A stretch of 64,000 bases of DNA from Shimia sp. SK013 (GTDB lineage: Bacteria > Pseudomonadota > Alphaproteobacteria > Rhodobacterales > Rhodobacteraceae), in the NCBI RefSeq assembly GCF_001292625.1, contig NZ_LAJH01000011.1, forward strand, positions 124,001 through 188,000, in the 5' to 3' direction. Numbering within the stretch: the first letter of the stretch is position 1; the number at the start of each line of letters is the position of its first letter. A program made the translations under genes and the position numbers. Of the stretch, positions 36,651 through 45,535 are shown in pieces. A model generated the notes under the pieces. It had not been told where the DNA came from, searched no databases, and worked only from the letters and a program-made list of their open reading frames with translations.

Positions 36651-37637
36651 TCACCCCAACGCGGCGTTCGCGGCACTTTCAGGAAGCTCTTCGTCAAAAC
36701 AGCGCTGATAGAACTCCGCCACCGTCTGACGCTCCAACTCGTCACATTTGTTAAGGAACGAAAGGCGGAAGGCATAGCCTACATCGCGGAAGATTTCCGA
36801 ATTGGCCGCCCAGTTGATCACGGTGCGCGGGCTCATGACGGTCGACAAGTCGCCGTTCATAAACGCGGTGCGGGTCAAGTCGGCCACTGTCACCATCTGC
36901 GCGACGATCTTGCGACCCTCGGCAGAGTTATAGTGCGGCGCCTTGGACAGTACGATCGCGGCTTCTGCATCATGGCTGAGATAGTTCAGCGTCGACACTA
37001 GCGACCAACGGTCCATCTGGGCTTGGTTGATTTGTTGCGTGCCGTGATACAGGCCTGTTGTGTCGCCCAAGCCAACAGTGTTGGCGGTGGCAAACAGGCG
37101 GAAATACGGGTTCGGCGTGATAACTTCGTTCTGATCAAGCAGGGTCAGCTTGCCGTCATGTTCCAGAACGCGCTGGATCACAAACATCACGTCGGCGCGG
37201 CCGGCGTCATATTCGTCAAACACAATCGCAGTTGGATTGCGCAGCGCCCAAGGCAGGATGCCTTCGTGGAATTCGGTGACCTGCATGCCGTCGCGCAGTT
37301 TGATGGCGTCTTTGCCGATCAGGTCGATCCGGCTGATGTGGCTGTCGAGGTTTACACGCACAGTGGGCCAGTTCAGGCGGGCAGCAACCTGTTCGATGTG
37401 GGTCGATTTACCAGTGCCGTGGTAGCCCTGGATCATCACGCGGCGGTTATAGCCAAAGCCCGCAAGGATCGCCATCGTCGTCTCGGGATCAAACTTGTAG
37501 GTTGGATCAACCTCAGGCACGCGCTCGGTGCGCTCGGCAAAACCTTTGATTTTCATGTTGCTGTCGATGCCAAAGACTTCGCGCACGTCGATGTCTTCGG
37601 TGGGTTTTGCGTTTGCTTCGATCATACCATCGGCCAT
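36651..37637 (-). CDS. cobS: Aerobic cobaltochelatase subunit CobS
   Basis: A 328-residue AAA+ ATPase of the CobNST complex. Walker A is [13 protein letters not shown], Walker [17 protein letters not shown], and [19 protein letters not shown] is the sensor-1 region typical of CobS. AAGGA lies eight bases before the ATG at 37637; upstream in-frame residues have no ribosome site. In related genomes cobS is normally followed directly by cobT; here a terminator comes 18 bases after the stop, so cobT must have its own promoter. Confidence 0.96.
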   Translation of the reverse strand: MADGMIEANAKPTEDIDVREVFGIDSNMKIKGFAERTERVPEVDPTYKFDPETTMAILAGFGYNRRVMIQGYHGTGKSTHIEQVAARLNWPTVRVNLDSHISRIDLIGKDAIKLRDGMQVTEFHEGILPWALRNPTAIVFDEYDAGRADVMFVIQRVLEHDGKLTLLDQNEVITPNPYFRLFATANTVGLGDTTGLYHGTQQINQAQMDRWSLVSTLNYLSHDAEAAIVLSKAPHYNSAEGRKIVAQMVTVADLTRTAFMNGDLSTVMSPRTVINWAANSEIFRDVGYAFRLSFLNKCDELERQTVAEFYQRCFDEELPESAANAALG

Positions 37638-37891
37638 GTGTGTCGTCCTTCTACTGGCCGCGCGCAAGCTTGGCCGAAATCCACGGGGCATTGGTGCCTC
37701 AAACCTGTGTGGATCGCAAGAGGGATTGGAAGCGAGACGTGGGGTCTTTTTGCCGCTGTGGGAGACGCTTTGAAACCGGCCGGCAGGTTGATGGGAAATG
37801 TTGCTATAATGACTGGATTTCCCAAAAAACCGTCAAAAATTGCATTATTGTTAAAAAATCGATAAAAGAGGAGGGTCTAAGGGAGGACATC

Positions 37892-38956
37892 ATGGGAAAT
37901 CTAAAGCTACGTGGGATCAGCATTTTGCTGGGTCTCGGACTCGCAGGGATGGCGGGGACGGCACAGGCCGCGCCTTGCATGGAAGTCGTTTTGACAGGTG
38001 TGCAAGGCGGACCGCCGGTATTTCAAGGGCAAGCTGGCGCCGGCACTTTGGTGCGCTACGGAACCGAAGAAAACAAATGCTCGGACGTTTTGTTGCAGTT
38101 TGATGCGGGGCGGGGAACCACGCAGCAATTGTCAAAAATCGGCGTGCCCGTTGGCAAGTTGAACGCGGTCTTTTTCACGCATGTGCATTCCGACCACAGC
38201 GAAGGCCTAATGGACATGATGCAACTGCGGTGGCATTTCAATTCGGGTGGTCCAAAGATCGATATGGTCTGTTCGGATGATATCACGGCACCCAAAGGCC
38301 ACATCATGAGTTGTCGCTCATATGGCGCCAATCTGGGTGCTGCCCTAATAGCGTCCGGTGAAATGGCACAACGGTTGGCTGAAAACCCGAAACGTTTGCC
38401 GGGTGGGCCTTCTGAGTTGCTGAACATCATGACCTTTATGGGCAGCGACGACGCGCAGACGGTTTGGGAAAAAGGCGACGTCAAAGTCACAGCAGTAAAG
38501 TCGCGCCACGTTCCCGGCCACGCATCTTATCGCGTCGATACACCTGCGGGCAGCGTTGTGATTGGTGGAGACGCCGGAAATGATACGCCCGCTCCGCCAC
38601 GCAACGCCTCCACTTCGGCGCAGGTAGAAGCCTTGGCGCAAGGCGCTGATGTCGTCGTTCATTCCGTCATTCACCCGATCATGGGACCTGATGGCGAGTC
38701 AGGCTTTCCGCCTCCGATTTATTTCCGTCAATCCACGGCCACTGATCTTGGTGGCCTGTCTCAGAGGGCAGGGGTGAAACATTTGATGCTCACCCATCAC
38801 ATCCCCCCACTTGGCGCATCCAAGCAAGGGCCATACCCGGTCAAAAAGGGTGGACTGTCTGCGGATGACTATATTCAGGCGGTGCGGGAAAGCGGATACG
38901 ACGGCAACATTGTGATTGGTCCCGACCTGACCAAATTGCGCCTCGTCGCGGAGTAA
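37892..38956 (+). CDS. Exported metallo-beta-lactamase-fold hydrolase
   Basis: A 354-residue protein with a Sec signal peptide (ISILLGLGLAGMAGTAQA, residues about 9-26). The MBL metal motif THVHSDHSEG gives His97, His99, Asp101 and His102; further ligands are likely in RHVPGHASY, GGDAGND and LTHHIPP. The overall pattern resembles ribonuclease Z-like or arylsulfatase-like MBL enzymes. A periplasmic location makes an RNase role unlikely, and the substrate is unknown. GGGAGG precedes the ATG at 37892. Monocistronic. Confidence 0.83.
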   Translation: MGNLKLRGISILLGLGLAGMAGTAQAAPCMEVVLTGVQGGPPVFQGQAGAGTLVRYGTEENKCSDVLLQFDAGRGTTQQLSKIGVPVGKLNAVFFTHVHSDHSEGLMDMMQLRWHFNSGGPKIDMVCSDDITAPKGHIMSCRSYGANLGAALIASGEMAQRLAENPKRLPGGPSELLNIMTFMGSDDAQTVWEKGDVKVTAVKSRHVPGHASYRVDTPAGSVVIGGDAGNDTPAPPRNASTSAQVEALAQGADVVVHSVIHPIMGPDGESGFPPPIYFRQSTATDLGGLSQRAGVKHLMLTHHIPPLGASKQGPYPVKKGGLSADDYIQAVRESGYDGNIVIGPDLTKLRLVAE

Positions 38957-39065
38957 GTCACAAGATCGCCGCGCGGGGATTGCAATAATTCTCGCGCGGC
39001 TGTGCAGGGCAGTGATTTGAGTGTTGTGACGTCTTGAGGCAGGCTTGTTCAAAAGGAGACCTGCT

Positions 39066-39533
39066 ATGGACCGTCGTATTTTTCTGGCCAGTATTGCCGC
39101 AGTGCCGTTTTTCTCGCCTGAACAGGCCTTTGCCGCGGCGTTCGAAGTCACGCGAACCGATGCGGAATGGAAAGCGATGTTGACGCCCTTGCAATACAAG
39201 GTCATGCGCAAAGAAAGTACGGAGCGGGCAGGGTCCTCGCCTTTGGACAAGACCTATGAAAAAGGTGCGTACCACTGCCGCGGCTGTGATCTGAAACTCT
39301 ACAGTTCGCGCCACAAATACGACAGCGGCACTGGTTGGCCGAGTTTTTACAAGTCGCTCAACAATGCAATTGGCACCAAGAACGATCGCAAACTGCTGCG
39401 CGTGCGCACCGAATGCCATTGCCGTCGCTGTGGCAGCCATCTGGGGCATATTTTTAGCGATGGTCCCAAGCCGACGGGCAAGCGGCATTGTCTGAACGGC
39501 GTGTCGCTGGTGTTCAAACCGGCCGAAAGCTGA
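39066..39533 (+). CDS. msrB: Exported peptide-methionine (R)-S-oxide reductase
   Basis: A 155-residue MsrB with an N-terminal export signal (MDRRIFLASIAAVPFFSPEQAFA; the RRIFLA start is Tat-like). Zinc cysteines are in YHCRGCDL and CHCRRCGSHLGH, GTGWPSFY is the substrate-binding block, and the catalytic cysteine is in RHCLNGVSL. It should repair oxidised methionine in periplasmic proteins. AAGGAG precedes the ATG at 39066. No partner thioredoxin-like gene is adjacent. Confidence 0.92.
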   Translation: MDRRIFLASIAAVPFFSPEQAFAAAFEVTRTDAEWKAMLTPLQYKVMRKESTERAGSSPLDKTYEKGAYHCRGCDLKLYSSRHKYDSGTGWPSFYKSLNNAIGTKNDRKLLRVRTECHCRRCGSHLGHIFSDGPKPTGKRHCLNGVSLVFKPAES

Positions 39534-39569
39534 GTCTGATCCGGCCTTTGTATGAATTCCAACAACCTA

Positions 39570-40277
39570 TTAGGCAACCGCCTGAACTTGCTGCTGAATG
39601 AACCGGTAGCCAAGCGCATAAAGCGTCTCGATGTTGTCGAAATCGGGGTCCACTTTGCGAAACTTCATGCGCAATCGTTTGATCTGGCTATCAATGCAGC
39701 GGTCCGTGACGCCCAGATCCGTGCCATAGGCCGCATCAAGAATGCGTGCGCGTTCAAGAACGGTTCCAGGGCGGTCCGCCAGCGTCCAGAGCACGTTGAA
39801 TTCAGTTGCGGTGAGCCCGACGGCGCAACCGTTCCAACGCACTTCATGGCTATCGCGGTCCATCATCAGAGGGCCCCGCATCATGCGAGACGTGAGCACC
39901 GGCCCGGTTGCCGTTTGCCGCGTCCGGCGCAGGACTGCACGTATCCTTTCCAACAACACACGCGGTGCGGCGGGTTTGCGGATGTAGTCATCAGCACCCA
40001 GATGCAGCCCAAAAGCTTCTTCGGTGTCAGAGCGGGCGTCGCTAAGCAGGATCACCGGCAAGGTGTTGGACAGGCGCAACCGGCGCAGCAGATCCAAACC
40101 GCTGGTGGCGGGCAAGGCCGTACTCATCACCAAAAGCGCGTTCAAAGGATTGGAGATGTCGCGCAATGCCACATCGCCGTCGACAAAGCTCAAAACACGA
40201 TGCCCGTCGCTTTCCAAAAGCCGACTAAAGGTCACAAGAGTGGAACGGTCACTATCGACCAGAACAATTTGCGCCAT
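39570..40277 (-). CDS. OmpR-type response regulator with a degenerate receiver
   Basis: A 235-residue protein. Residues 1-117 are a receiver domain by pattern (IVLVDSDRS, LPATSGLDLLRRLR, GADDYIRKPA), and 130-230 an OmpR winged helix (LTATEFNVLWTLADRPGTVL, SQIKRLRMKFRK). The phosphoacceptor is missing: where the family has Asp four residues before the conserved Pro, this protein has Ser52 (VMSTALP). The conserved Lys (IRKPA) is kept. It is therefore likely regulated without phosphorylation, or constitutively active. No histidine kinase is adjacent. The start overlaps the stop of a 68-residue gene (TAATG). Confidence 0.85.
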   Translation of the reverse strand: MAQIVLVDSDRSTLVTFSRLLESDGHRVLSFVDGDVALRDISNPLNALLVMSTALPATSGLDLLRRLRLSNTLPVILLSDARSDTEEAFGLHLGADDYIRKPAAPRVLLERIRAVLRRTRQTATGPVLTSRMMRGPLMMDRDSHEVRWNGCAVGLTATEFNVLWTLADRPGTVLERARILDAAYGTDLGVTDRCIDSQIKRLRMKFRKVDPDFDNIETLYALGYRFIQQQVQAVA

Positions 40278-40483
40278 TATGCCCCCCTCGATGAACGCTG
40301 TGGGGTGCCTCCGGTGGCGGCGGTCAAATAGATGCCGGCTTTGGCGCTGTTGAAACGCGTTTCGCGTTGCGAGAAAGCACGGCGCGCAAAAATCTCACGT
40401 AGCCCGTTCCAGAGACCGAGGAGGGTCCCGAATTTGACTGTGGCGGCGAGTGGACGTGGGGCCGTAAGCGACAATGTGGACAT
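40277..40483 (-). CDS. Small protein coupled to the response regulator, unknown
   Basis: A 68-residue protein with a perfect GGAGG eight bases before its ATG and a stop that overlaps the regulator's start by two bases (TAATG). Sequence: MSTLSLTAPRP, a short hydrophobic helix-like part (KFGTLLGLWNGLREIFARRAF), then a basic, Gly/Thr-rich tail (TGGTPQRSSRGA). The amphipathic Arg-rich middle faintly recalls DUF1127-type small proteins, but I do not assign it. Tight coupling suggests that it modulates or is produced with the atypical regulator. Confidence 0.68.
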   Translation of the reverse strand: MSTLSLTAPRPLAATVKFGTLLGLWNGLREIFARRAFSQRETRFNSAKAGIYLTAATGGTPQRSSRGA

Positions 40484-40682
40484 GCTAAATCCTCCGAAAG
40501 CAGCGCAAGATGACGTTTTGACGTAGGACCAAAAGCTGCTTGGCAGATCACCCTCTTGGTCACACTTCATCTATGTGCGTTAACCATTGTGGCATTGCGT
40601 GAAACGGACAGGGTTTTGAGAGTTTCCGCCAGACTGCGGTCGGGCCGCTTGGCGGCGGCGATCAAATGCGATCAATGCTATT

Positions 40683-41696
40683 TCAGTGTGACGTTCTCTG
40701 GTCGCCCGGCGCGTGGCCGGTCCACCGCTTGAAGGCCGAAGAAAAGCTGCTGACGTCCGAGTAGCCCAGCAAAAAGGCGATCTCTGTTTGGCTCCTGGCG
40801 ACATCGTCCAGATACCGTACCGCAAGAGCCTTGCGCAGATTGGACAGGACTTTCTGATAGGTGGTTCCCACATCCGCTAAACGCCGGGCGAGGGTGCGGC
40901 TGCTCATCCCAAGATCACGCGAGACGGTTTCAATATTCGCGCGCCCGGAGGAAAGGCGATCAACAATGGATTTCTCAACACGCAGACGAATGTCATCGCG
41001 GTTTTTCGGGGTTTGCTCCAAGACCATATCGCAATGTTTGCGCAAAATTGCATTAAGCTCATTGTCAGCCGTTTGCAATTCGAGGTCGAGGTCGTCCTTG
41101 GAAAACCGTATTGCCGTGTGAGAAGCATCAAAGCTGACGGGGCAGTTCATGTATGAGGTGAAGGCGTCTTTATTGGTGTTCCTGTGGTGGCGAAATGTGA
41201 CCTCCAAAAGGCGTGGCGGGCGCGACATAAGGTTACTCAAACCGCTTACGAATTGGGCTGCTTGGGCTTCCATGATATTGCCAGCGTCCACGCTCGCCGG
41301 TAGAAATGCTTCCCAACGAACAAGGCCTTGGCGCTCCAGTTCGCTAATGTCGAAATGAATAGAATCGGTAAACGTGCGTTCATAGCGGACGACGTTTTCA
41401 AACAAATCTCGCAATGTGGGCGAACTGTGTCCCAAGTAGCCTATCAGGCCGAGACGCTTAAATTGGCGCTCTTGGGCCCATTTGAAGTGCACCAAGTCAT
41501 CGCCGGTCAGAGCCACTGCTCGCCGCATCACTTCGGCGATGACTGTCAAGGGCGCCATGGCTTCCGGCGGCGTGATCTCCGCAAGGGTCACACCAGTTCC
41601 GCCCAAAAGCTGTTGCTCGCTATAGCCGAGGTCCTGCAAATGTAAAACAAAGTCGCGGGTCAGCGCTGCGAGGTGCAAGTAATTTGCATCATCCAT
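40683..41696 (-). CDS. AraC family transcriptional regulator
   Basis: A 337-residue regulator. The N-terminal two thirds are an arabinose-binding-type effector domain as in OruR/ArgR-like AraC proteins (GYLGHSSPTLRDLFENVVRYERTF). The C-terminus carries the double helix-turn-helix: IETVSRDLGMSSRTLARRLA and RSQTEIAFLLGYSDVSSFSSAFKRWTG. The start is uncertain; 41696 fits the domain start, 41768 would add 24 residues, and neither has a clear ribosome site. Less GC-rich than the surrounding housekeeping genes. The target is unknown; the heme-cyclase gene lies just upstream in the same orientation. Confidence 0.87.
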   Translation of the reverse strand: MDDANYLHLAALTRDFVLHLQDLGYSEQQLLGGTGVTLAEITPPEAMAPLTVIAEVMRRAVALTGDDLVHFKWAQERQFKRLGLIGYLGHSSPTLRDLFENVVRYERTFTDSIHFDISELERQGLVRWEAFLPASVDAGNIMEAQAAQFVSGLSNLMSRPPRLLEVTFRHHRNTNKDAFTSYMNCPVSFDASHTAIRFSKDDLDLELQTADNELNAILRKHCDMVLEQTPKNRDDIRLRVEKSIVDRLSSGRANIETVSRDLGMSSRTLARRLADVGTTYQKVLSNLRKALAVRYLDDVARSQTEIAFLLGYSDVSSFSSAFKRWTGHAPGDQRTSH

Positions 41697-41807
41697 GTTG
41701 CTATAAAACCGCAGATTGCAGAGTTTTTCAAGGAATTCGGCAAAGAGAAGGCGCCCAAATGCGTGCATTGACAGATGTAGGCCACACTAGGATGCATCGC
41801 CTCTGTT

Positions 41808-43358
41808 CTAGTCGCCGGACTTTCGGGACAGTTCAGCATTGACGGCGCGGGCAATGGCTTCACGCGTGCTGACATCAATCCCCTGCAAGTCCACAACCAG
41901 CATGTCGCCGTCTTTGTGCGTGCTAATGGCAACATTGGATTTGGGCTCGCGAATGACGCGATACGGGGTGATCTCGCGCGAGATGCCCTTGAACCGTTGC
42001 GGCGCAAGCGGTTCGGCCTCGATCAAATCATGTGCGTGGGCGAAGGTCTCATAACTCATTACAATGCCTCCGGGTTCCGCAATACTTTCCAGACGGGCCG
42101 CAAGGTTCGCCTCCGCCCCGATGATTGTGTAATCCATACGCATGTCAGAGCCGAAGTTGCCGACATTGCAATATCCGGTATTGAGCCCCATCCGCGCCCG
42201 AAACGGATGCTCCAACCCGTTTTGGCGCCAAACGGTTTCCAGCTCTTCCAACCGATCCTGCATCGCCAAAGCCATTCGCACACAGGCGCGCGCGTCCTCG
42301 GCTGGCCCTTCGGTGCTTGGATCGCCAAAAAACGCCACGATGGCATCGCCGATGAATTTGTCGATGGTGGCGCCGTGATCCTGCGCGATGCGGCTCATCT
42401 CGGTGAAATATTCATTGAGCAGCGCCGTCAGCTCTTCGGGTTGCATACGTTCGGTCGTGGCGGTGAAATCTTTGATGTCGGAGAAAAACACCGTGAGCTT
42501 TTTGCGTTCCGTGGTCAGCGACACGTCACGTTCGCCGGCAAAGATGGATTTATAGACCTGCGGCTCCAGATATTTGGACACTTTGGCTGACACATCGGCC
42601 AGAAAATTGTTGTTGGCGCTTAGCTCGTCATTGATGGTCGCAAAATTGCGGGCCAGCCTGAACTGCATCACCGCAAACAAGAGGCCACCGCCACCGGCCA
42701 GCGCCAGATACGTCAGCAACCAGCGGAAAGCCCAGATGTTTTGCGCAATCGGTTGGTGGACAGTCACGACCTGTACGCCACGCACATCGCCCTCGGCCCA
42801 GTCGATCTTGGTGCTTTCGGGGTGGCTGTTGTGACAGGCCACACAGGCCTCTGTCATGCGGATCGGGGTGGCAACGGTGACTGAATGGTCCAGAAAACTG
42901 CCCCCTTCTTCGTTCATGATTTCGCCCATGTCGGGGGTGGTGCGAAACGTCTCGATTGCGCGGGTCTCAAACGCGGTCAGTTCGTGGGGCGCGCGGTTGG
43001 TGAAAGGGAAGTCTGACACAAACCGATAGGTGACAGACGTGTCCGCATCGGCCAATTTCGCACCAAGTTCCAGTGACAGCGTCGCCGGAATCGGCACAGC
43101 ACCCGGGGTTTGCGCGTAATTGTGCAAGGCTTGGGTGTCGCCGTCGTGCTGCAGAATGCGATCTACGACATTTTCGGCGTAGTAGCCGCGGACTGCGGTC
43201 AGCACCGCGTTCATGCTGCGGCTTTGGCGTTCCATCGCGCGATGGCTCAGCGCGTCCATGTCTTGCCACAACGCCAGCGGCAACCCCAGCAACGCCAAAC
43301 ACACCAATGCAAACACCCACGAGGGATGCGTCATCAAAATTTTACCGATGCGTTCCAT
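41808..43358 (-). CDS. Membrane adenylate/guanylate cyclase with periplasmic c-type heme sensor domain
   Basis: A 516-residue class III cyclase. One membrane segment at about 14-31, a periplasmic DUF3365-like domain (35-205) with a heme c motif CVACH at 172-176, a second membrane helix at about 211-232, then a cytoplasmic cyclase domain (285-470). Catalytic residues are present: metal-binding Asp in VFFSDIKDF and GDAIVAFFGD, the base-selecting region MDYTIIGAEANLAARLE with the transition-state Asn and Arg. It should make a cyclic nucleotide, probably cAMP, in response to redox state or a small ligand of the heme; the signal is inference. The ribosome site is weak. Confidence 0.88.
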   Translation of the reverse strand: MERIGKILMTHPSWVFALVCLALLGLPLALWQDMDALSHRAMERQSRSMNAVLTAVRGYYAENVVDRILQHDGDTQALHNYAQTPGAVPIPATLSLELGAKLADADTSVTYRFVSDFPFTNRAPHELTAFETRAIETFRTTPDMGEIMNEEGGSFLDHSVTVATPIRMTEACVACHNSHPESTKIDWAEGDVRGVQVVTVHQPIAQNIWAFRWLLTYLALAGGGGLLFAVMQFRLARNFATINDELSANNNFLADVSAKVSKYLEPQVYKSIFAGERDVSLTTERKKLTVFFSDIKDFTATTERMQPEELTALLNEYFTEMSRIAQDHGATIDKFIGDAIVAFFGDPSTEGPAEDARACVRMALAMQDRLEELETVWRQNGLEHPFRARMGLNTGYCNVGNFGSDMRMDYTIIGAEANLAARLESIAEPGGIVMSYETFAHAHDLIEAEPLAPQRFKGISREITPYRVIREPKSNVAISTHKDGDMLVVDLQGIDVSTREAIARAVNAELSRKSGD

Positions 43359-43426
43359 CCCACAGGTCCCGCCCTATTTCTCAAATGGAAAAGGGCACAT
43401 CTTCAGAGGCTTGGCAAGCGTCGCTG

Positions 43427-44050
43427 TTATTTGAAGTTGCGGCTTTCCTTGATCTGGTCCCAAGCCCAGACCACTTCTTGCAGCTGCTCTTCTTGACTGC
43501 GGTCACCACCGTTCATGTCGGGGTGCAGCACTTTGATGAGCTTTTTGTAAGACTTGCGCACTTCGGCTTTGGTCCAGCTGTCCTTGGCTTCAAGGATGTC
43601 GACAGCACGGCGTTCCGTGGGCGGCAGTCGTTTGGACACGCCGCCGTTTTTGCCGGGATTTTGCGTGGCGTTGCCGCCCAGAACCTGATGCGGGTCCTCG
43701 ATGCCAAGCCGTGCCCAGGCGCGGGCCTCGGGATCGGTGAATTTTGTCGTTTCACGTTCCCAGACTTTGTCCTTGGAGTTTTGTGCGTTGACCTCGGCCT
43801 CGGTCTGGCCGTCAAAGAAATTCCATTTCAGGTTATATTCGCGCACGTGGTCTTTGCAGAACCACTTGAATTCATCCAGAACATCCGGTGCGCGCGGCGC
43901 ACGGTACTTTCCGTCTTCTTCGCAGCCCTCATGTTCGCATTGCCGAACCGAGGTCTCTGATGCACCTGACATGGTGCGGCGACCGCGCGGGTTTTTCTTC
44001 TTTGCCGACTTAATCGACATATCGAAACCGAAGGGATCTGATTTGGTCAT
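43427..44050 (-). CDS. J-domain co-chaperone-like protein
   Basis: A 207-residue protein. The C-terminal 60 residues are a J domain (AEVRKSYKKLIKVLHPDMNGG) with the invariant HPD that stimulates DnaK. The N-terminal half has a Cys/His set (CEHEGCEEDG, then WFCKDHVREYN) that may bind zinc. It lacks the G/F and cysteine-repeat regions of full DnaJ, so it is a type III J protein. I recall this protein as conserved in Rhodobacterales, often next to cobS; here it is about 6 kb away from cobS. Confidence 0.85.
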   Translation of the reverse strand: MTKSDPFGFDMSIKSAKKKNPRGRRTMSGASETSVRQCEHEGCEEDGKYRAPRAPDVLDEFKWFCKDHVREYNLKWNFFDGQTEAEVNAQNSKDKVWERETTKFTDPEARAWARLGIEDPHQVLGGNATQNPGKNGGVSKRLPPTERRAVDILEAKDSWTKAEVRKSYKKLIKVLHPDMNGGDRSQEEQLQEVVWAWDQIKESRNFK

Positions 44051-44258
44051 GCACGCACCTATTCAACTCGGAGAGCAGATAATAGCGAAACCGACGGGAG
44101 ATTGAAGGGGCAGAACGCAGAAAAAGTTGCGGAATTTGACAACGACACAAAAATTCTGTCCGCCGGGTTTGCCCCGTCGCACGCGAAAGCGTCTTTTGGC
44201 CAACATCGCAGGCGTGTCGGGCAAAAAAACAGAGTGCGCACATCGCGGAGAAAATTTG

Positions 44259-44750
44259 TCAGGTGGGATCCGCAGGCTCGGAACGTTTCTTGAGCGCTTC
44301 GGCAATGTCGGTGACATCGGCGCTTGTTTCGGAAACCTCATTTGCATTGAGAGATTCCACCGCTCGGTCTGGCGACACTTCGGTGCCAGGCGTCTGCGAC
44401 GGTTCCATCAATGGCGGCTCGGTGGTGCTTGCTGCAGCCACTGTGCTGGCTGCTGGGGCAGGCAATTCCGCAGCTTTTGGGTGCTCCAACTCTTTGGGTT
44501 GAAAGGCGCTGGCGTCATCTGCGCGCGGACGGCGAAAAACCATCACGCTGCGGTATTTGGTGGCTGTCGATGCCAATCCGCTGCGCTCTTCACTGGGCAG
44601 GGTCTCGGTGCGCAAAAACTCCCAGCCGTCTGCGGCGAGGGTGTTCATCGACGCTTGGAGTGCGTTGGCAAAACGGCCTTCTGTGCTGCGCACGCCGCGT
44701 GCTTTTTGCCCTTTGGTCGGGGCTGGAACCACTTTGTACTCGTAGATCAT
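44259..44750 (-). CDS. DUF4177 domain protein
   Basis: A 163-residue protein. Residues 1-75 match the small DUF4177 fold (MIYEYKVVPAP, LNTLAADGWEFLRTETLP-like pattern). The rest is low complexity, rich in Ala, Pro, Ser, Thr and Glu, with no further motif. Function unknown. The 208 bp between it and the J-domain gene hold no readable gene. Weak ribosome site. Confidence 0.7.
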   Translation of the reverse strand: MIYEYKVVPAPTKGQKARGVRSTEGRFANALQASMNTLAADGWEFLRTETLPSEERSGLASTATKYRSVMVFRRPRADDASAFQPKELEHPKAAELPAPAASTVAAASTTEPPLMEPSQTPGTEVSPDRAVESLNANEVSETSADVTDIAEALKKRSEPADPT

Positions 44751-44820
44751 TTTGTAATCGCTTTACCCTTCGCGGCCTTTTTGGCGCACGTGGGTTCATA
44801 CCCTTTCCGGCGCCGCAGTC

Positions 44821-45303
44821 TCAAGCTTTTTTAGGAATTCCCATAACACGGCCGACGCGCTCGGGCTTGGGCAATACGGAATGCGCTTTGTGAAGGGCGC
44901 TTACGTTGGCCTGTATGTCGGCCGGCATGGGCGCCACTCGTGGACCACTTTGGTCGATGTGCAAACCGATGCCTTCACCAGTGGCAGACAGCCAGCCGTC
45001 CTCGTGCCAGAGTTCCTGATAAAAATGCAGGCGCTTTTCGTCAAAATCCAAAAGATGGAATGTCGCCTTTACTTTGTCGCCAAGATGGAGTTCGCGCAGG
45101 TAACAGAGATGAAATTCAGCAGAAAAAGTCGTGTTGCCGGTGCGCTCGCGGTACTCAGGGCCAAATCCCATTTCCAGCCATATCTGATCGACACCGCGAT
45201 CAAACAGCACGTTGTAAAACGCCATGTTAAGATGGCCGTTATAGTCCAACCATGATTTGTCGATATCCATCCAGCTGGATGTGAACGGTGCGTCTAGGGT
45301 CAT
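44821..45303 (-). CDS. Thioesterase (4HBT/hot-dog family)
   Basis: A 160-residue hot-dog protein. The motif WLDYNGHLNMAFYNVLFDRG, with the active-site Asp/Asn-Gly-His arrangement, is at about 18-37, followed by HLCYLRELHLGDKV. It resembles acyl-CoA thioesterases of the kind fused to carnitine dehydrogenase; the substrate is not known. GAGGA precedes the ATG at eight bases. Confidence 0.82.
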   Translation of the reverse strand: MTLDAPFTSSWMDIDKSWLDYNGHLNMAFYNVLFDRGVDQIWLEMGFGPEYRERTGNTTFSAEFHLCYLRELHLGDKVKATFHLLDFDEKRLHFYQELWHEDGWLSATGEGIGLHIDQSGPRVAPMPADIQANVSALHKAHSVLPKPERVGRVMGIPKKA

Positions 45304-45535
45304 CGTCTGTCCTCTCAGTTGGCAGAGTTATGCCCAACCAAAGGAGACAGGAGCAACGCTGAAATTGCGCGGTGACGTGGCGGATTTGCCTGTCGGAAGG
45401 CGCAATGAAAAGACCTTGCAGAGAAACCAAACGGTAACTTTGATGCAGTAAACTGTTGGCATTTCGTATTTTCGCCCGGGATTTTTCTGCCTCCGAGCAG
45501 ACCGTTGGACGGCTTTTGAACGCCTTATTGAGTAT

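Noticed and set aside
44051-44258. Remnant of a bolA gene beside the J-domain gene
   Set aside because: The only plus-strand frame there is 18 codons and has no BolA motif.
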